The notes beneath the pieces are model-generated. The model saw nothing but the letters and a program-made list of their open reading frames with translations. It made no database searches and was not told where the DNA came from. A stretch of 64,000 nt of DNA. Source: Anopheles merus (taxonomy: Eukaryota > Arthropoda > Insecta > Diptera > Culicidae). Location of the stretch: NCBI RefSeq assembly GCF_017562075.2, contig NC_054081.1, positions 12,154,528-12,218,527 on the forward strand. Reading direction: 5' to 3'. Positions 22,705-34,560 of the stretch are shown here, one piece after another. The position numbers were made by a program, and so were the translations under genes. Within the stretch, counting starts at the first letter, position 1; every line of letters begins with the position of its first letter.

Positions 22705-24644
22705 GACTCTGGACGACTCCTACTCCAAACTACTTTGGGTGACTCCAGACGACTTCGAACGACTCTTGACGACCTCGGATGACGCCGGACAACTCCAGTC
22801 GTCTCCTACTCCAGCTGGAACTAGTGATTCTCATTTTGCCAGAGTCGGAATCGTACTAACAATAGCTGGAGTCGGATCGGAGACGTGGATGCGCTCCAAA
22901 GAGCACATCACTGGTACAAACCGTAAATTTCTCCAAATAGAATTATAATGTCTACTTGAACGCACTCGTGCCTTAAACCTATGTATAACCCAACAAGTTT
23001 CTCACATTCTTGATTTCTCCGGTTAATATGTTGTACCGTGCTTGATATCTCCAACCAGTGTTGCGAACGGCAATAGTCATCGACATACAGTTTTACAATA
23101 TGATACTTTTTGAAGCATTGCATTCTAGATGCACGCTTACATTCGACAATCACGGAAAAAATGTCATTTGACACGATGATATTTTTTTGGTACATTCATT
23201 TGACTTTTTGATATTTCTATGAACTAGAACTAGATCTTCATCGAAAATTAGTCATTTTTTCGTGTTTTCGTGTGAATTCCTAAACTCCTGCAAGTGGACA
23301 CCATTTTTCTGATTGACTGAGTGAAAATATCAAGTGGTTTAAAAGCTAAGTACCGGTAAATGCACGATTAAGCAGGCGTCGCATGAAACATTTCAAATGA
23401 CATTCATTCTACTTTTTTTTGCAATCATGTCATCACAAAAGCACTATTTGTTATTGTACAAGCGATTGTCCTTCTTCGAAAGTCGTGCCATGGTAACCAT
23501 GAATATCATGATCGAAAAATGGTTTTGACAGCCGCTTACTGCGAATATCATAAAACAATGTAGACAATCAACAACACTATCTCCAACTGAATATAGGACG
23601 ACTCACACGGCCCTGACCCAAAATCAGAGCAACGGAATGTGTTTTACTTTACGATTTTACTGCTAATATAGTTGATTTGTACCACAATAATGGCGAGTAA
23701 TTGTCTTCAAAAAGGATTGTCGAGCTGAAGGTTAACTTTCTCGTGTGTAACATCAACATTGTTTCTACACGACAATGACAATTTTTGTTCAATAGAATCA
23801 ATTATTAATCTGGTGTAAAATATTTTTGTTGTATTGTTGAATAGTTTAGAGATGGCACACAGGCTTGTACGGCCTGTGTGCCATCTCCAAACTATTCAAC
23901 AATACAACAAAAATATTTTTCAATAATTTAGCGGCATGCAAGGAGGCGCTATCGTGTGAAAGGCGACCAAGAAGCGACATTGCTCTTGCTTTGTTATTGA
24001 AGTGATCGTACTTTACCGCATTCTGTTCCCAATATTTTATTGGTTTATATTTCCAATTAGTTTTAATAATAGGAATCATTAATTTTAAACCTTTTTTGAC
24101 TGATTGAAAATGATTTTGTTTATTTTTTTATTCAGCAGGAATGATCTAAAGCAGTATACTTCATTCTGCTGGTCCGCGGCTCTCGATTATGTACTAAATT
24201 TGGTCCTTTATCTCAAAAGCTTGCAGACCGCTGATTTACAGTCATTTTGCTAAGCAGTGCACTAACTACTTGTCCATTCCACAATTAGTGTAAAAAGCCG
24301 TACCCAACATGCAGCAAACACATTTCGTAGGAGCACAGAAACATAGAGGCACACATTGACACAATGTCACAGGGAAAAAGGAAAGAAATTTCCGGCCCCG
24401 GGGTAGTAGGCCTGCCCGGTGCTGGCAACACTCCCAAATCAACAAACCCTGGCACCTCCCAGGCTGTCCCAAGCCGTCATTATCGGTGTCCTTGGTTTGC
24501 CCTATTGCCCAAAATGATAACACACGGGCAACATCTACATCTTCCCTGGCGCCGTTGCGAGACTGCCATTTGACACCAGTTCATCGCCAGCTCGTCGAGC
24601 TCTCGAGCAGGAAATCAATTATCCACGATATTGATCGGCAACCC
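22705..24644. repeat. 1.94-kb tandem duplication, copy 2
   Basis: This 1940-bp copy begins mid-MITE, so it carries only the right portion of the hAT-like MITE (22705-22913), followed by one GTACAAAC. It ends at GATCGGCAACCC, after which unique GC-richer DNA starts. The near identity implies a very recent event or an assembly artefact from two haplotypes. Confidence 0.95.
23817..23920. repeat. Near-perfect hairpin, second copy
   Basis: Identical to the hairpin 1942 bp upstream, including the A/C mismatch. It was carried along by the tandem duplication. Confidence 0.85.
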
Positions 24645-27436
24645 GGGTATATCCGGTAGACAGATCCGGTGCACTGAGGCTCGGGCAGACAGTTTACTGG
24701 GCTGCGGAGTACGCCATTGAGGTTTTGGCGGGTTGCGAAGAGTTTCATGATGAGCAAGCACCACTCAGCTGGTGGGGGCGGGAAGAACTGGCGGTTTTGG
24801 TGGCGAAGGGTGGGAGTGTTCGATGCTTGTCAGATCGGTGCGGTGAACCGGTGAATGTTTTGCAACTTTCATTCCATTTTTGTCTTGCTCTCTTTTTCTC
24901 TCTCGCTCTCTCTCCCTTTCTCTGTCTATTCGCGTCTGGACGCGATCGTTCGAAAGTTCGCCGCTCGACGGTAGAGCTGGCTGTCAGTTAGCTTGACACT
25001 GTCAAAAACCGCCGGTGACAGCTCGGCGGAACTCCAAGAAGCGCTGTGCCGGTTCGGCCAGCGTCGGGCAAAGTTTGAAGTTGGAGCAAATAATTAAGAT
25101 GGTTTGCGAGGTTGCCGAGCCAGGTTTACATCTGTCTAATGTACGACCACTTTATTGACGGATGCCTGATTAACCTGGAATTGTCATTAAGTTTCTCTGG
25201 ACCCGGGCTGCCCGAGCAATGGTGTTGATTCTTCTTGCCACACGAAAAAAAAAACTCCTACCATCGTGTCAAAATGTCAAAACAATTGTCTCGGACTGGC
25301 CTGGGTCCTTGCATCGGGCTGCATTTTCATGAACTCTCGAACTCAGCGAGAGGGAACGGAGTCCCGGGGTTTTTCATTTCCTTTTGGCACGAAAGATTGA
25401 TTTCTGGTCCTGGGCAACGTGAAGGGCAAGATTTATGCAAAAGGCCCTCACGACGGTCTGCAACAGTCGTCAACCGTGCACCCACCGGGGAGTTTTCGCT
25501 CCTCTCGCAAACGGCTCGAGAGTACAATGAACCTCCTCAGTGAAGTCCCAAGCCCTCACGGACGGCAGTAGTTTTATTTCCGGCCCCGCCAGTACAGCAC
25601 CGTACGTCAAACGTCAGGTCAGGCCGGACCGCACACTGTCACTGGGGCCACCGTTGCTGGGTCGGTTGACGCTCGGACGTTGTTTCGGACAACTCGGCGC
25701 TCGGACGCAATGGCACACAAAGACATTGTAGAGCGGAGCGTATGGATTTCATATTCTAATCGACACTTAATCTGATTTGGAGCAGTGCGAGCGTAACGAA
25801 CCGGAAACGAGTTCCTCCCCGTCCCCTGGCGCGCGCACGCGGGGCAACATTTAAGTGAAAATTCTACTCCCGAACTGTGCCAGGGACTGCTGCTCGTCGC
25901 TCGCAGAAATTCCCCCAGGAGAATGGGATGGAGACTGGCACTGGTACATCGATACGGTTGCAGCTCAAGATTCCGACTCCGGCTCCAAGACTCCAGAGCT
26001 GGAAAGGTCGACTCAATTATATGCTCGACATGCTCGGGGTTGGATTTTATTCATCAGCTTTCCCCGGACCGGGTGATGGCAGCAACAAACAGCTCTTGTC
26101 AAGGGACAAGGAGCTCCGCATAATGGTGCCGTACTGTATCCTTTTAGCTCGCTTGATCAACGCTCGACATTGGCCGCACAACAAGAAACGAACTTCGGAC
26201 GGTGACGAAAAGATGCACACGCGTGTTCGCTGGCTGTCCGCTCGACGGCGAAAGAGATGGTCAAAATGGATCTTGCTTCAACCCGAAAAAAAAAAACAAA
26301 CTTAGCCACTGTAACATGCCGTCAGCACATCACGGTGGTCGCGTTGCACTGGCCTGTCGCGTCCCAAAAACGTTTCTCAAACGTTTGAACGCATCCTTCC
26401 CATGCCCATTGATCGCTGATGGATGCAATTCGTGCGCGCTCACATCGTTACAGGAAGTCCGCTCTTTTGTTAATTTTCGGTTTTTTTGGAGTACATGTGT
26501 GAGCGTGTTTTTTGTGGCCCAAAACTAAATGGATTTACATTTGAATTGTTCGCTTTGCTCCCTCGCTCTCTCGCGCTTCCTCTCCTTCTTGTGGAATTAT
26601 AATTGGATTGATTGAAGCACAAACATTGGCAGACGCGGACAGGCGCTGGCAGTTTTGTGGGTACGGGTGCAAGAAAGGATAAAAAAGGATAGTCCCACCA
26701 CATCCTCACAACACTTTCGCACTTGGTTGAAAGGAGAGAGAGAGGAGTGAAGAAGCAACACACAAAAAAACGCGCAAATGTGTACTCTGCACATTGTCAG
26801 AAGGAAGTCGACACACCCCGTCGGGGCGGGTTCATCTTGACGGGCACACAAGCTAGCTGACGTTATATTTTCACTCTTTTAACTATAGAGATGCAATATT
26901 TTACAAAATCTCGCTCACAGCTTTTTTTTTCTTTGCTGTTGCGTTGTTACGCTTGCTGCAAGGCACAAAACTGAAGCTGAAAGGGAACTGAGCCCGCTCA
27001 ACGAGATGCACTCTTTACGCGTCCTCATCAATCATAACGGCCGTGGATGACTGGAGTCTTGTGCGCTCGCTGGCCCCGGGATGGCGTGGCGGCTCGCGGT
27101 GGATAGCAACCATTTTTACGCCGGGACGTAGCGTAGTTGCACACTTGAAGTTGACGAAATTTTGCCTTCAAAAGGGCGGTAAGGTACAAGGACTCGATTG
27201 CCTGAATAGTGGTCGGTGTGCCATTTTTCATTGCAACCGGATTTTCGGCGGAGATGGAAGATTTATAAAGCCTTTCGAAAAACAGTTCGTGCATCCTATA
27301 GGCTGACGTTTTTATGTTTCAGGGAAAATGTATAACGAAAATATAATATTATCACTATTTTATTTGCTCCGCAAACAAACCAACCTGAGCGTTGATTGCT
27401 CCAAATGAATTAAAGTTAGTAGATAATTTTTTTTTT
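24645..27436. other. GC-richer unique block, no gene established
   Basis: This looks like unique host DNA directly abutting the duplication. CT-rich runs lie near 24895-24925. Open frames of up to about 140 codons overlap one another on both strands and show no recognisable domain. Confidence 0.4.
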
Positions 27437-27518
27437 TTGGACTCTATGGCACCCTATTTGAACAGGCTTCTTGGAAATTCCTATTGGATTTGTCCTACAA
27501 GGATGCTATAGAGTCCAA
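27437..27518. repeat. Small inverted-repeat element (82 bp)
   Basis: TTGGACTCTATGGCA at the left is mirrored by TGCTATAGAGTCCAA at the right with one mismatch, enclosing about 52 bp. It probably is a miniature inverted-repeat element or other stem-loop. No flanking duplication is evident. Confidence 0.6.
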
Positions 27519-27799
27519 TTCCCGTGTACATAAAGTTCATTTCTTGCAAGAAAGAGTCAATAAAGTGTCCCACAGCAATGAGAACTCCTGCAAAACCCAG
27601 CAATACAAGCGGTAGGCAATGTGCAAGCCTATGCGGTAATATTTCTCTTGAGCGGGATCAACTTCTCGAGTTGTCTCGCGGTCGTTTGGTTGAACCGCGA
27701 ACGACCGTGGCTCACCTATTTGTCCCTAATTTTTCAACCAAAACTATCAGCTCAAGTATCACTTTCGCTTCGTGACGATGCATGGCATCACGCGCGAGT

Positions 27800-27800
<1 letters not shown>

Positions 27801-27839
<39 letters not shown>
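27801..27839. repeat. (CT)n microsatellite
   Basis: About 19 uninterrupted CT units within otherwise unique DNA. Confidence 0.95.
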
Positions 27840-27845
<6 letters not shown>

Positions 27846-28232
27846 TCTTTCTCTGTATCTATCTCTTTGTGTGTCTGCTCGCGTCGTGTGAAATCTGTGT
27901 CCGAATTATAAGGGCGCCCGGTACGAAACCAGAACCGTCCCGACTGGTGCGCTGAGCTTCTTGTGTGCCGATTTTCCACGTTTTCAGCAGGAAATAAATG
28001 AAAAAGTTTACAGCACTGCCCCGCACCTCCGTGCACGAACGGAGCACGGAAAAGAAAGGTACGCGGATAAGGTGAGCTAGCGTTTAGTGCCCCTGCCTGA
28101 GCGGAGCGGCAAGATGCACCGAAATGCAGTTTTGCTAGAGTGCTGCTAGCCCGCTGGGCAACCACGGTTGCAGGATAATTTATGTTTATTAAATTTTTCC
28201 AACTAATCTTTCGCAGCTCGGTGGAAGCTGAG

Positions 28233-28234
<2 letters not shown>

Positions 28235-28297
<63 letters not shown>
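28235..28297. repeat. (GA)n microsatellite
   Basis: About 30 GA units, a long pure purine tract on the + strand that could adopt triplex (H-DNA) structure. Confidence 0.95.
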
Positions 28298-28299
<2 letters not shown>

Positions 28300-30038
28300 A
28301 TAGGAAAAAGAAGTCAACGAAGAAAACCGCAACGGAAAAGGGGCAATCGTATTGCAATTTAATGCAACGGCGCTGTTTGGTGGCACTGGCTCACACATCT
28401 CGCCTGGGAAGGAAAGTTGATGATGCACATCCTTCCTTTCGCTCGCAGAAAAAAAAAAAACTCTAAGAGAGAGCAAGCTGGGTTGAAATATATCGACCGA
28501 GAAGGTGGCCTGCAAAAAGGGGAATGCAACCTGGGTTTGTTAGTTTGAATTAGTTACTGGATCATGGCCAGCTTAAGAAATCCCAACATTCTGCATCGCA
28601 ATTATCCGAAAATAAATATGTATTAATTGATCTGAATCGTAAGTCGTTAGCATTCGCTGTTTCTTTGTTCTCTCTAACTCTCTCGGGAAAGCATCTTCCC
28701 GCGAGTCTAGCAGAAGTGGAAAGTGCAATCAAGTTAATTGAGTGGAATTTTACCAAGAACGGACATTTCTAACATTTCAAGAGTGTAGATGAATTTAGTT
28801 TCCCGCCAGCTTAGCATGCGAGCTCTGCAACAACTACAAAAAAAAACCCCTTCGCAGCCCGAAGGTATGCAATCTGCAATGCAAAATCACCTGTTTTAAG
28901 TTTCACTTCCTTGTACATTTCGCATGCTTTTGGTACGAAATTCTTCCGGGCAATCTTAACCATCTCCGCATTCACCGCAGCCCAGCCTAACTGCCAGCAT
29001 ACCAAGAACGGCCCCTCGCTCCTCCATCCTGTACCGTGCATCGGGAGGACACGGTAGGCCAAAAAGGACGTATGCAATTTCTTCCCCGGCCAACACTGGG
29101 CAACATCGAACGGAACCGGTTATTTATCGACACACACACACACACACACGCCGTGGCCTGACTTCGGGTCCGGCTTTCCGTGCCAGATAGTAATTATTTT
29201 CGCCCACCCTGCGACCGACCGACCCTGCCATCTTGGGCAGGATGCGCGCCGGTATAGAAAATGATCGATTAGATAAGGTCGGCTCGCCCGGAACACCCGG
29301 CTGTACCCTCGTTGCGTTCTGGGCGGGTACAATTTGTTCGAAAATATTGAGTTTCCCGATCGGTGTAGCTTCAGCCTATCTAGTGCGGCTTGCCATCGAC
29401 CGAAGAAGGCATCGGCAGGGGCAAATGGTGTTGAAAGCTTTAATGTAATGGTGTTGCTGTTGTTTGTGTGTATTTTTCTCTTCGTTTTAGTTTTGTTCAT
29501 GTTAATTGAAAATATAAAAGGCTCAAACGCCACTCGCCAACCGTTTTGAACACGGCGCTAGGCGGAGATTTAAAAAGGTAGATTACATTAAGTAGTTGCT
29601 TGCCCTGCTAGGAAGCTTGCTGCATAAGCCATTTTGCACTGAAGGAAAAGATGAATGCGGGGGAAAAAAACCCAATAAGCTGATTAGTTCATGGGGATTG
29701 CATAGTTGTAGGCGTAATAATATAATGCTTGTTGAAATTAAACAATTACTAGCACTAATTCTGAACGTCAGATTATTTTCTGATTAAAGTAGACAACTTC
29801 TAAACAATTAACGATCGCCATAATTAACTGCTCGAAAAGGCATTACATGCGCATTGCTATATTGGAACGCCTATTTATAGCCGGCTACTTGCTCGGCCAG
29901 TTAGAACCTTTAAAGCAGTGGTCGACAACCTGCCATATGAGAAAGGGACAATCAATTGACACGTTTTGCTTAAAATAAAGCATTGAAATAGTGCATTAGC
30001 AATTAAAATACTTAAAATAAACAACGAACAAGTCATTA
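28298..30038. other. Unique DNA, GC-richer to about 29600 then AT-rich, no gene
   Basis: A short (CA)n run lies near 29130-29150. No domain, splice-framed exon or transposon end was recognised. The transition to AT-rich sequence at about 29600 marks the start of a transposon-bearing block. Confidence 0.4.
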
Positions 30039-30121
30039 CACGGGTGCTCAAAAAGTGTTTGTGCACCTAGCCGTTGACTCATCGTACATTATTATTGTTT
30101 AATGCTATTTGAACACCTGTG
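30039..30121. mobile_element. Tc1-like miniature element or remnant
   Basis: CACGGGTGCTCAAAAAG at the left, preceded by TA, resembles Tc1-type termini. It is approximately mirrored by the inverse of CACAGGTGTTCAAATAG at the right. The spacing is only 83 bp and the right flank is AT rather than TA. Assignment is tentative. Confidence 0.4.
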
Positions 30122-30549
30122 ATATTTGGAAAGCTGAAACGTTATTTTCCCTATTGCAATTTATTTCTTGCTGGCCATTCTTTGGCTTGAAAGAGTGAGG
30201 TGGTACGAAACTGTTTTTTTTTTTTTTAATAATACTATTCCCCGGAAGTCGCCCAATCTGGTAAGGAGCATCAAACAATTTAGGAATTAATCTCAAATAA
30301 GGTTTCATAACAGATAGAAACAAGTTTAACACGTCGAGGCATACGGTAGTCGTCTGCTTTGGTGAAAACGGGCTACTATGATGCAGCAGCAAAATCGCGT
30401 CTAACGATTAAACCATGGTGACATGACAGTAAGGCTCAGTGAGGAAAGTTGAGCAGGAAAAATAATGCCAATTAGTAGGAAAAGAGATTTAGAAATATGT
30501 TCTTGCATGTGTTAAGCACTTTGATGAGCTCCAGTTCTTCGAAATTATG
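30122..30549. other. AT-rich stretch, nothing recognised
   Basis: A poly-T run lies near 30214-30227. No gene or repeat end is visible. Confidence 0.4.
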
Positions 30550-31281
30550 CAACCGTTACCGCTAAAAACTCATCTGTTGTTGTCTCAAATGCATCAAATT
30601 TCTCACAGCGTGTTACAATTGTTGTCTCTAAGGCATCATTATTTTAAATTTAACGTTATTTCTGAAACTGTGTGTTCAGAAAATATCGAATTTAAGTAGT
30701 GAATAATTTAATTGATATTATTGAATATATAAAAATTGCTATGCCTATTATTGGAAGTTTTTATCAAGTGACAAAAAATTGGCATGTATTTTTAGGTGTA
30801 AACAATGGCTTTAGCATTTATAACTGTTCAATATTTTTCTCTAAAAAAAATCAAATTACTCGGTTTTTGTATTTTTTATGTGATTTATGTGTGATGGGGC
30901 GGTCCCGTGGTACAGTCGTCAACTCGAACGACTCAATAACATGCCCGTTCAGGGGTTCAAGCCCAGAATGGACCGTCTCCCCGTAGCAAGTATTGGCTAT
31001 CCGGCTATGTGGTAATGAATTAAGTCTCGAAAGCCTGTATAGGCTGGCATGTCCACGTAGGACGTTACGCCAAATAGAAGAATGTGATTTTAAATTACAA
31101 AAGTCAGAAATCTGCTCAAATATCTTGAAAAATTATCATTAATCCTATTAGAATTAAAAATTGATGCCTTACAGACCAAAAATAGTTGTGTTAGAGCCAA
31201 AAATTGATTACCGAGTGACAAAAATTGATGCGCACAGTCAAAAATTGAGGCCTTAGAGCTAAAATTAGGTGGCAACGACTG
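30550..31281. mobile_element. Foldback element, family F2, copy B, with a SINE inside
   Basis: The left arm shares with copy A the run ACTGTGTGTTC, then AAGTAGTGAATAATTT and ATTGATAT, and further in AAATTGGCATGTATTTTT. The right arm (31140-31281) has the 20-21-bp units AAAATTGATGCCTTA and CAAAAATTGATGCGCAC, and ends GGCAACGACTG followed by TA. A SINE (30895-31083) lies in the interior. The left terminus is degraded. Confidence 0.7.
30895..31083 (+). mobile_element. tRNA-derived SINE, subfamily with the GTAGGACGTTACGCC 3' end
   Basis: The head has an A-box-like TGGTACAGTCG near 30908 and a B-box-like GGTTCAAGCCC at 30954-30964, the RNA polymerase III promoter pair of a tRNA-related SINE. The body ends AAGCCTGTATAGGC and GTAGGACGTTACGCC, then AGAAGAA. 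It shares its head with the SINE200-like copies at 38813, 44501 and 48357 but has a different 3' end. Confidence 0.8.
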
Positions 31282-31283
31282 TA

Positions 31284-32438
31284 AAAGTACCATTTGTTTT
31301 AAGGACAGCCGAGCGGAAGAATGAACAGAGCTTTGTCATATGCCCAAAACATAAAACCAGCTGAGATCAAACTCGTGAAAACGGCTTAGTAGACTCTCAA
31401 AATGATATCAGCGACCAAATTTCCAATGGAACTTGCCCACGTTACCTGTAAATGCAATATTTCTACGAGAGAATAATTGGTGCCTTAAAAAACCTTAGAG
31501 ATGAATGAGTAAAAAAATACGCCCTATTTATGTTATCGCGTTGGTCAAGTATTCACTAATAATCGTAAATGCAGCCAGGAACCTAATCGAGATATTTTTT
31601 TTTTACTTTTACCGTCCCGTGCCTATTACGGCCATAATTCGCCGTTTTCTGTAAAATATTCTGCTTAAAGAATACTCAATTTGCTCAAGTTGCTCAATAA
31701 ACAAAAAAGTGCTATTGATTGAATGATTGAATTGGAAAAGTAACTTAAACACAAATAAATGATAGACTCATATTAGTTCAGCAGTTTTATAGTTTATTTA
31801 AATGATTTTTTTTTGTTAAATAGTACTTTGAGGCAATTTGAGTGTTTTTTAGTTAATGTTACATTCTTTTCAACACTTTCGCAGTAAATTTTGGCTTTTT
31901 ACCTTTTCACAAGGGGTCTATAAGTGCCGTTTATTTTAGCAATCACTTTAGCGAAATTTCACCGTCAGTGAAGCAATGAACACTGGATTGGTGTGGTTTT
32001 GACGCAAAAATAAGCGATCGAAGTTTACCTTGTTTGTGCTATGATAGTGTACTATTGCAGTGGATTTAAGCTAAAATTAAGTGGGCGTTCAGAGTAAGGG
32101 CTACTATCGGCCGTTTTACACTAATGACCCAAACGGATGAGCCAAACGTTCAACAGTCATTTCATATGTTCATAACATGAATGGGAAAGTTTAAATATTT
32201 CTCCAGTTGTCAGGGTGGGTTTGCAGCTACATGCAGGATTTGTTTTTTGTTTTGTTTTGGGTAGATTTCCATGATTTTCTTATCAATAACCATACTCGCC
32301 ACAACTCCTACATTAATTTTTAATTTAATGTGTTGATCAAAAAATTCGATTTTTCTAAAAGGTCAGAAATGTTTATCTTTTTTTAACTCACTCCAAATTA
32401 ATGTTCCTTTCCCTCTCTCTCTACCTTTCTTCGCGCAG
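31284..32438. other. AT-rich stretch upstream of the CARP exon
   Basis: No repeat or gene is identified except the polypyrimidine tract and AG at its 3' end, which form a putative splice acceptor (AG at 32437-32438). Confidence 0.4.
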
Positions 32439-32859
32439 CGATGCATTGTTCCCCCTTGCCGCAAAGTGCTTACTACCTAAGCACGGTCCAGCGTAAAGTG
32501 TGACTGCCCGCGACACGCACCGATCAAACAGCACCCGCATCCGCTCCAGCTCAACGATCAACACAATACCGAAGCCCACCGACCGGGTGCCCCCGGCTGG
32601 AGAACCTGCTCCTGGGCGCTCACGCATGTGCCGACCCGAGCCGGCCCGTTTTGGTGCAGTTGCAATAGAAGCGAATGCCACTCGGACGCACGGTGTGTGC
32701 CAGTGTGCCAGTGTTGTAGTGTAGTGCTGCTCCTTGCTCGGCACGAGAACATTCGCACGTACCGTGTGGCGGCCGCACGTGGTCGCCCTAGCACTGGGGC
32801 CATCGAGGGGAAGCTTCTGGCGGCATCGCATCGCATCCCGGCCAAACGAGTCCAGCATT
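32439..32859 (+). other. 5' UTR of the carbonic anhydrase-related gene, with putative upstream splice acceptor
   Basis: A strong pyrimidine tract (CCCTCTCTCTCTACC, then TTTCTTCGCGCAG) ends at 32438, suggesting that the exon starts at 32439 and that at least one upstream non-coding exon exists. The UTR contains two upstream ORFs: 32441-32503 (20 codons plus stop) and 32626-32724 (32 codons plus stop). Both end before the main start, so they could reduce translation of the main ORF. The exon 5' boundary is inferred. A promoter lying within this GC-rich segment is the alternative. Confidence 0.5.
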
Positions 32860-32917
32860 ATGGGACTGCTGATTAACGTGAAAGCGCTCACCTTGCTGCT
32901 GCTGCTCCAGATACCGG
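32860..32917 (+). CDS. Carbonic anhydrase-related protein (CA10/CA11-like), coding exon 1: signal peptide
   Basis: The exon encodes MGLLINVKALTLLLLLQIP plus the first base of the next codon. The ATG at 32860 has A at -3 and G at +4. The exon ends at a GTAAGT donor (32918). Basic-then-hydrophobic residues followed by small residues (GAISA across the junction) form a classical signal peptide, so the protein is secreted. Phase 1 matches the exon at 63307, where the frame continues into the family motif. CARPs of the CA10/CA11 type are catalytically inactive alpha-carbonic anhydrase relatives; in mammals they are secreted glycoproteins that bind neurexins. The neuronal role here is inferred. The remaining exons lie beyond the right edge. 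Confidence 0.8.
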
Positions 32918-33552
32918 GTAAGTGTTAAATGCTGCCGACCGACACGCAAAAGGAGTCTTCCTCATCCAAGGAGATGGGGGCTGGTCCCGCCCAACATTTA
33001 CGAGTGGCCGTTTGGTCGAAGCATCCTTTTTTTTTAGCATTTATGAGGCGCTTTAGCGTGTGCGTTAAAAATATGCTTCCTTCTAAACATGTCGACGGCC
33101 CATCAAAAGCGGAGGCGAGGAATGGCTGGTGGGGACCGTAAAAGTACGACAAACGGTTCCACTGTTACTGCATCGTAACGCACACTGTTACATGCCTAAC
33201 GTAACACACATAAACACACGTGCTTTCCGGCAACCATTTCAGCATTTCCTAAAAAGGAACATGAACAATATAATAAACAATTTATTTAAAGCTCATTTTT
33301 TAAATGCTCTAGATATTTCGAAATAGTTTTTGACACTAACACGTAAATAAATGTTTTTTGGCTCTTCTTTTTTAAATATTCTTATTAATTTTATTGTCAA
33401 ATTCCTTAGCGCGTTTAAGTTAAAAATGTCCCTAAATGTCTAGTGCGCTTAAAAACAGTGTTTACAACAATATTTTTATTGCTATTTTTTTCTTTTGTCG
33501 TCACATTATTCTGTGTAAAGGAACATTGCCAAAAAATTACAAAGTTTTTGGC

Positions 33553-33557
<5 letters not shown>

Positions 33558-33595
<38 letters not shown>
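33558..33595. repeat. (GA)n microsatellite
   Basis: About 18 GA units followed by imperfect GAAAGAGAAAGAGAG. Confidence 0.9.
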
Positions 33596-33599
<4 letters not shown>

Positions 33600-33600
<1 letters not shown>

Positions 33601-34196
33601 AGAGAGGATGCAATATTACTGTCTTGAAGCAGCGATGGCCCAGCACTATGTTTTGGTAGCAAGCATCAGAAGCGAGTTTAATTTATTTTTATAAATCTTC
33701 AACCATCAATATGAAAACCTTATACTTTTTATAAAAAATACAGATTTCCAGTAATTTTACTCGAAACATTGTAAAATATCGTAAATATGCAACGGTATTT
33801 TGAATCATATTCCGGATAGGTTTGAGCTCATGTATCAAATTACGGAAGATTTGATTCCAATTACGGACAGAATCAAAATTCCTTTTATAACCTTCAAATT
33901 TACACACACACTACACCTCATTAATTTTCAACTTGTTTCAAGGTCTGGAAATTTGATTGTGGACTCAGAGTCCTCCCAGATGGACTAAACAACGGTCTCA
34001 AATACAACGAGGGGTGGATGTTGTTTTTCTCTCGTACTCGTTGATGTATGGAACCCAAGAACTGCTACGCGAATTGACGGCCTTTCTAGAACGGCCATTA
34101 ATGCATTTGTCACATACATTTTCAAATATCGTTGTTTTCTTGTTAGTACCATAGTGTAAAAGCATATCACTAGAGGCCAGACACATTTTAATTTAC
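33600..34196. other. AT-rich intronic stretch
   Basis: A short imperfect family of TTACGGA / CCGTAAT-like words occurs around 33700-33900. No gene or complete element is recognised. Confidence 0.35.
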
Positions 34197-34396
34197 AGGG
34201 TTTTCCACGATTTCTTGGTCAGTTCCCATGATTTTTTGGTCGTATCCCATAGACTTTTGGTTCGTTCCCATAATTCATTGGTATTTTCCGATTGGATATC
34301 AATACAATTGGACTCAAAAATTCTGCGAACGGCCAAAAAATCGTAGGAAGGCACCAAAAAAATTGGGAACCAACAAATACATCGTGGGAAACCCTG
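34197..34396. mobile_element. Foldback MITE, family F1, copy 2
   Basis: It starts CAGGGTTTTCCACG after a TA and ends CGTGGGAAACCCTG. Each arm has about four 21-bp units of the type GTTCCCATGATTTTTTGG. The central segment (GATATCAATACAATTGG) matches the centre of copy 1 in reverse orientation, which shows that the two are genuine relatives in opposite orientation. The right flank is not TA, so that copy of the duplication has mutated. Confidence 0.8.
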
Positions 34397-34560
34397 TGTC
34401 TAGTACATCATGGCAATTATTACAAAAATAAAAAGCGGTATGATCAGGCAATGGATATCAAAATATTCAATAAAAAACATGTAAAAGGTCCAGAATTTGA
34501 AGCTGTCCGTAATTTAAAGCATAACGGTATGAATATTCAATAAGAACAATATTTAAATAA

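Noticed and set aside
28182..28515. ORFs with Arg-Glu or Ser-Leu repeats
   Set aside because: They are translations of the (GA)n microsatellite on the two strands.
30895..31083. Possible free-standing tRNA gene
   Set aside because: The A- and B-box-like words belong to a SINE head. No complete cloverleaf with an acceptor stem can be drawn, and the same head recurs at four other sites with SINE bodies.
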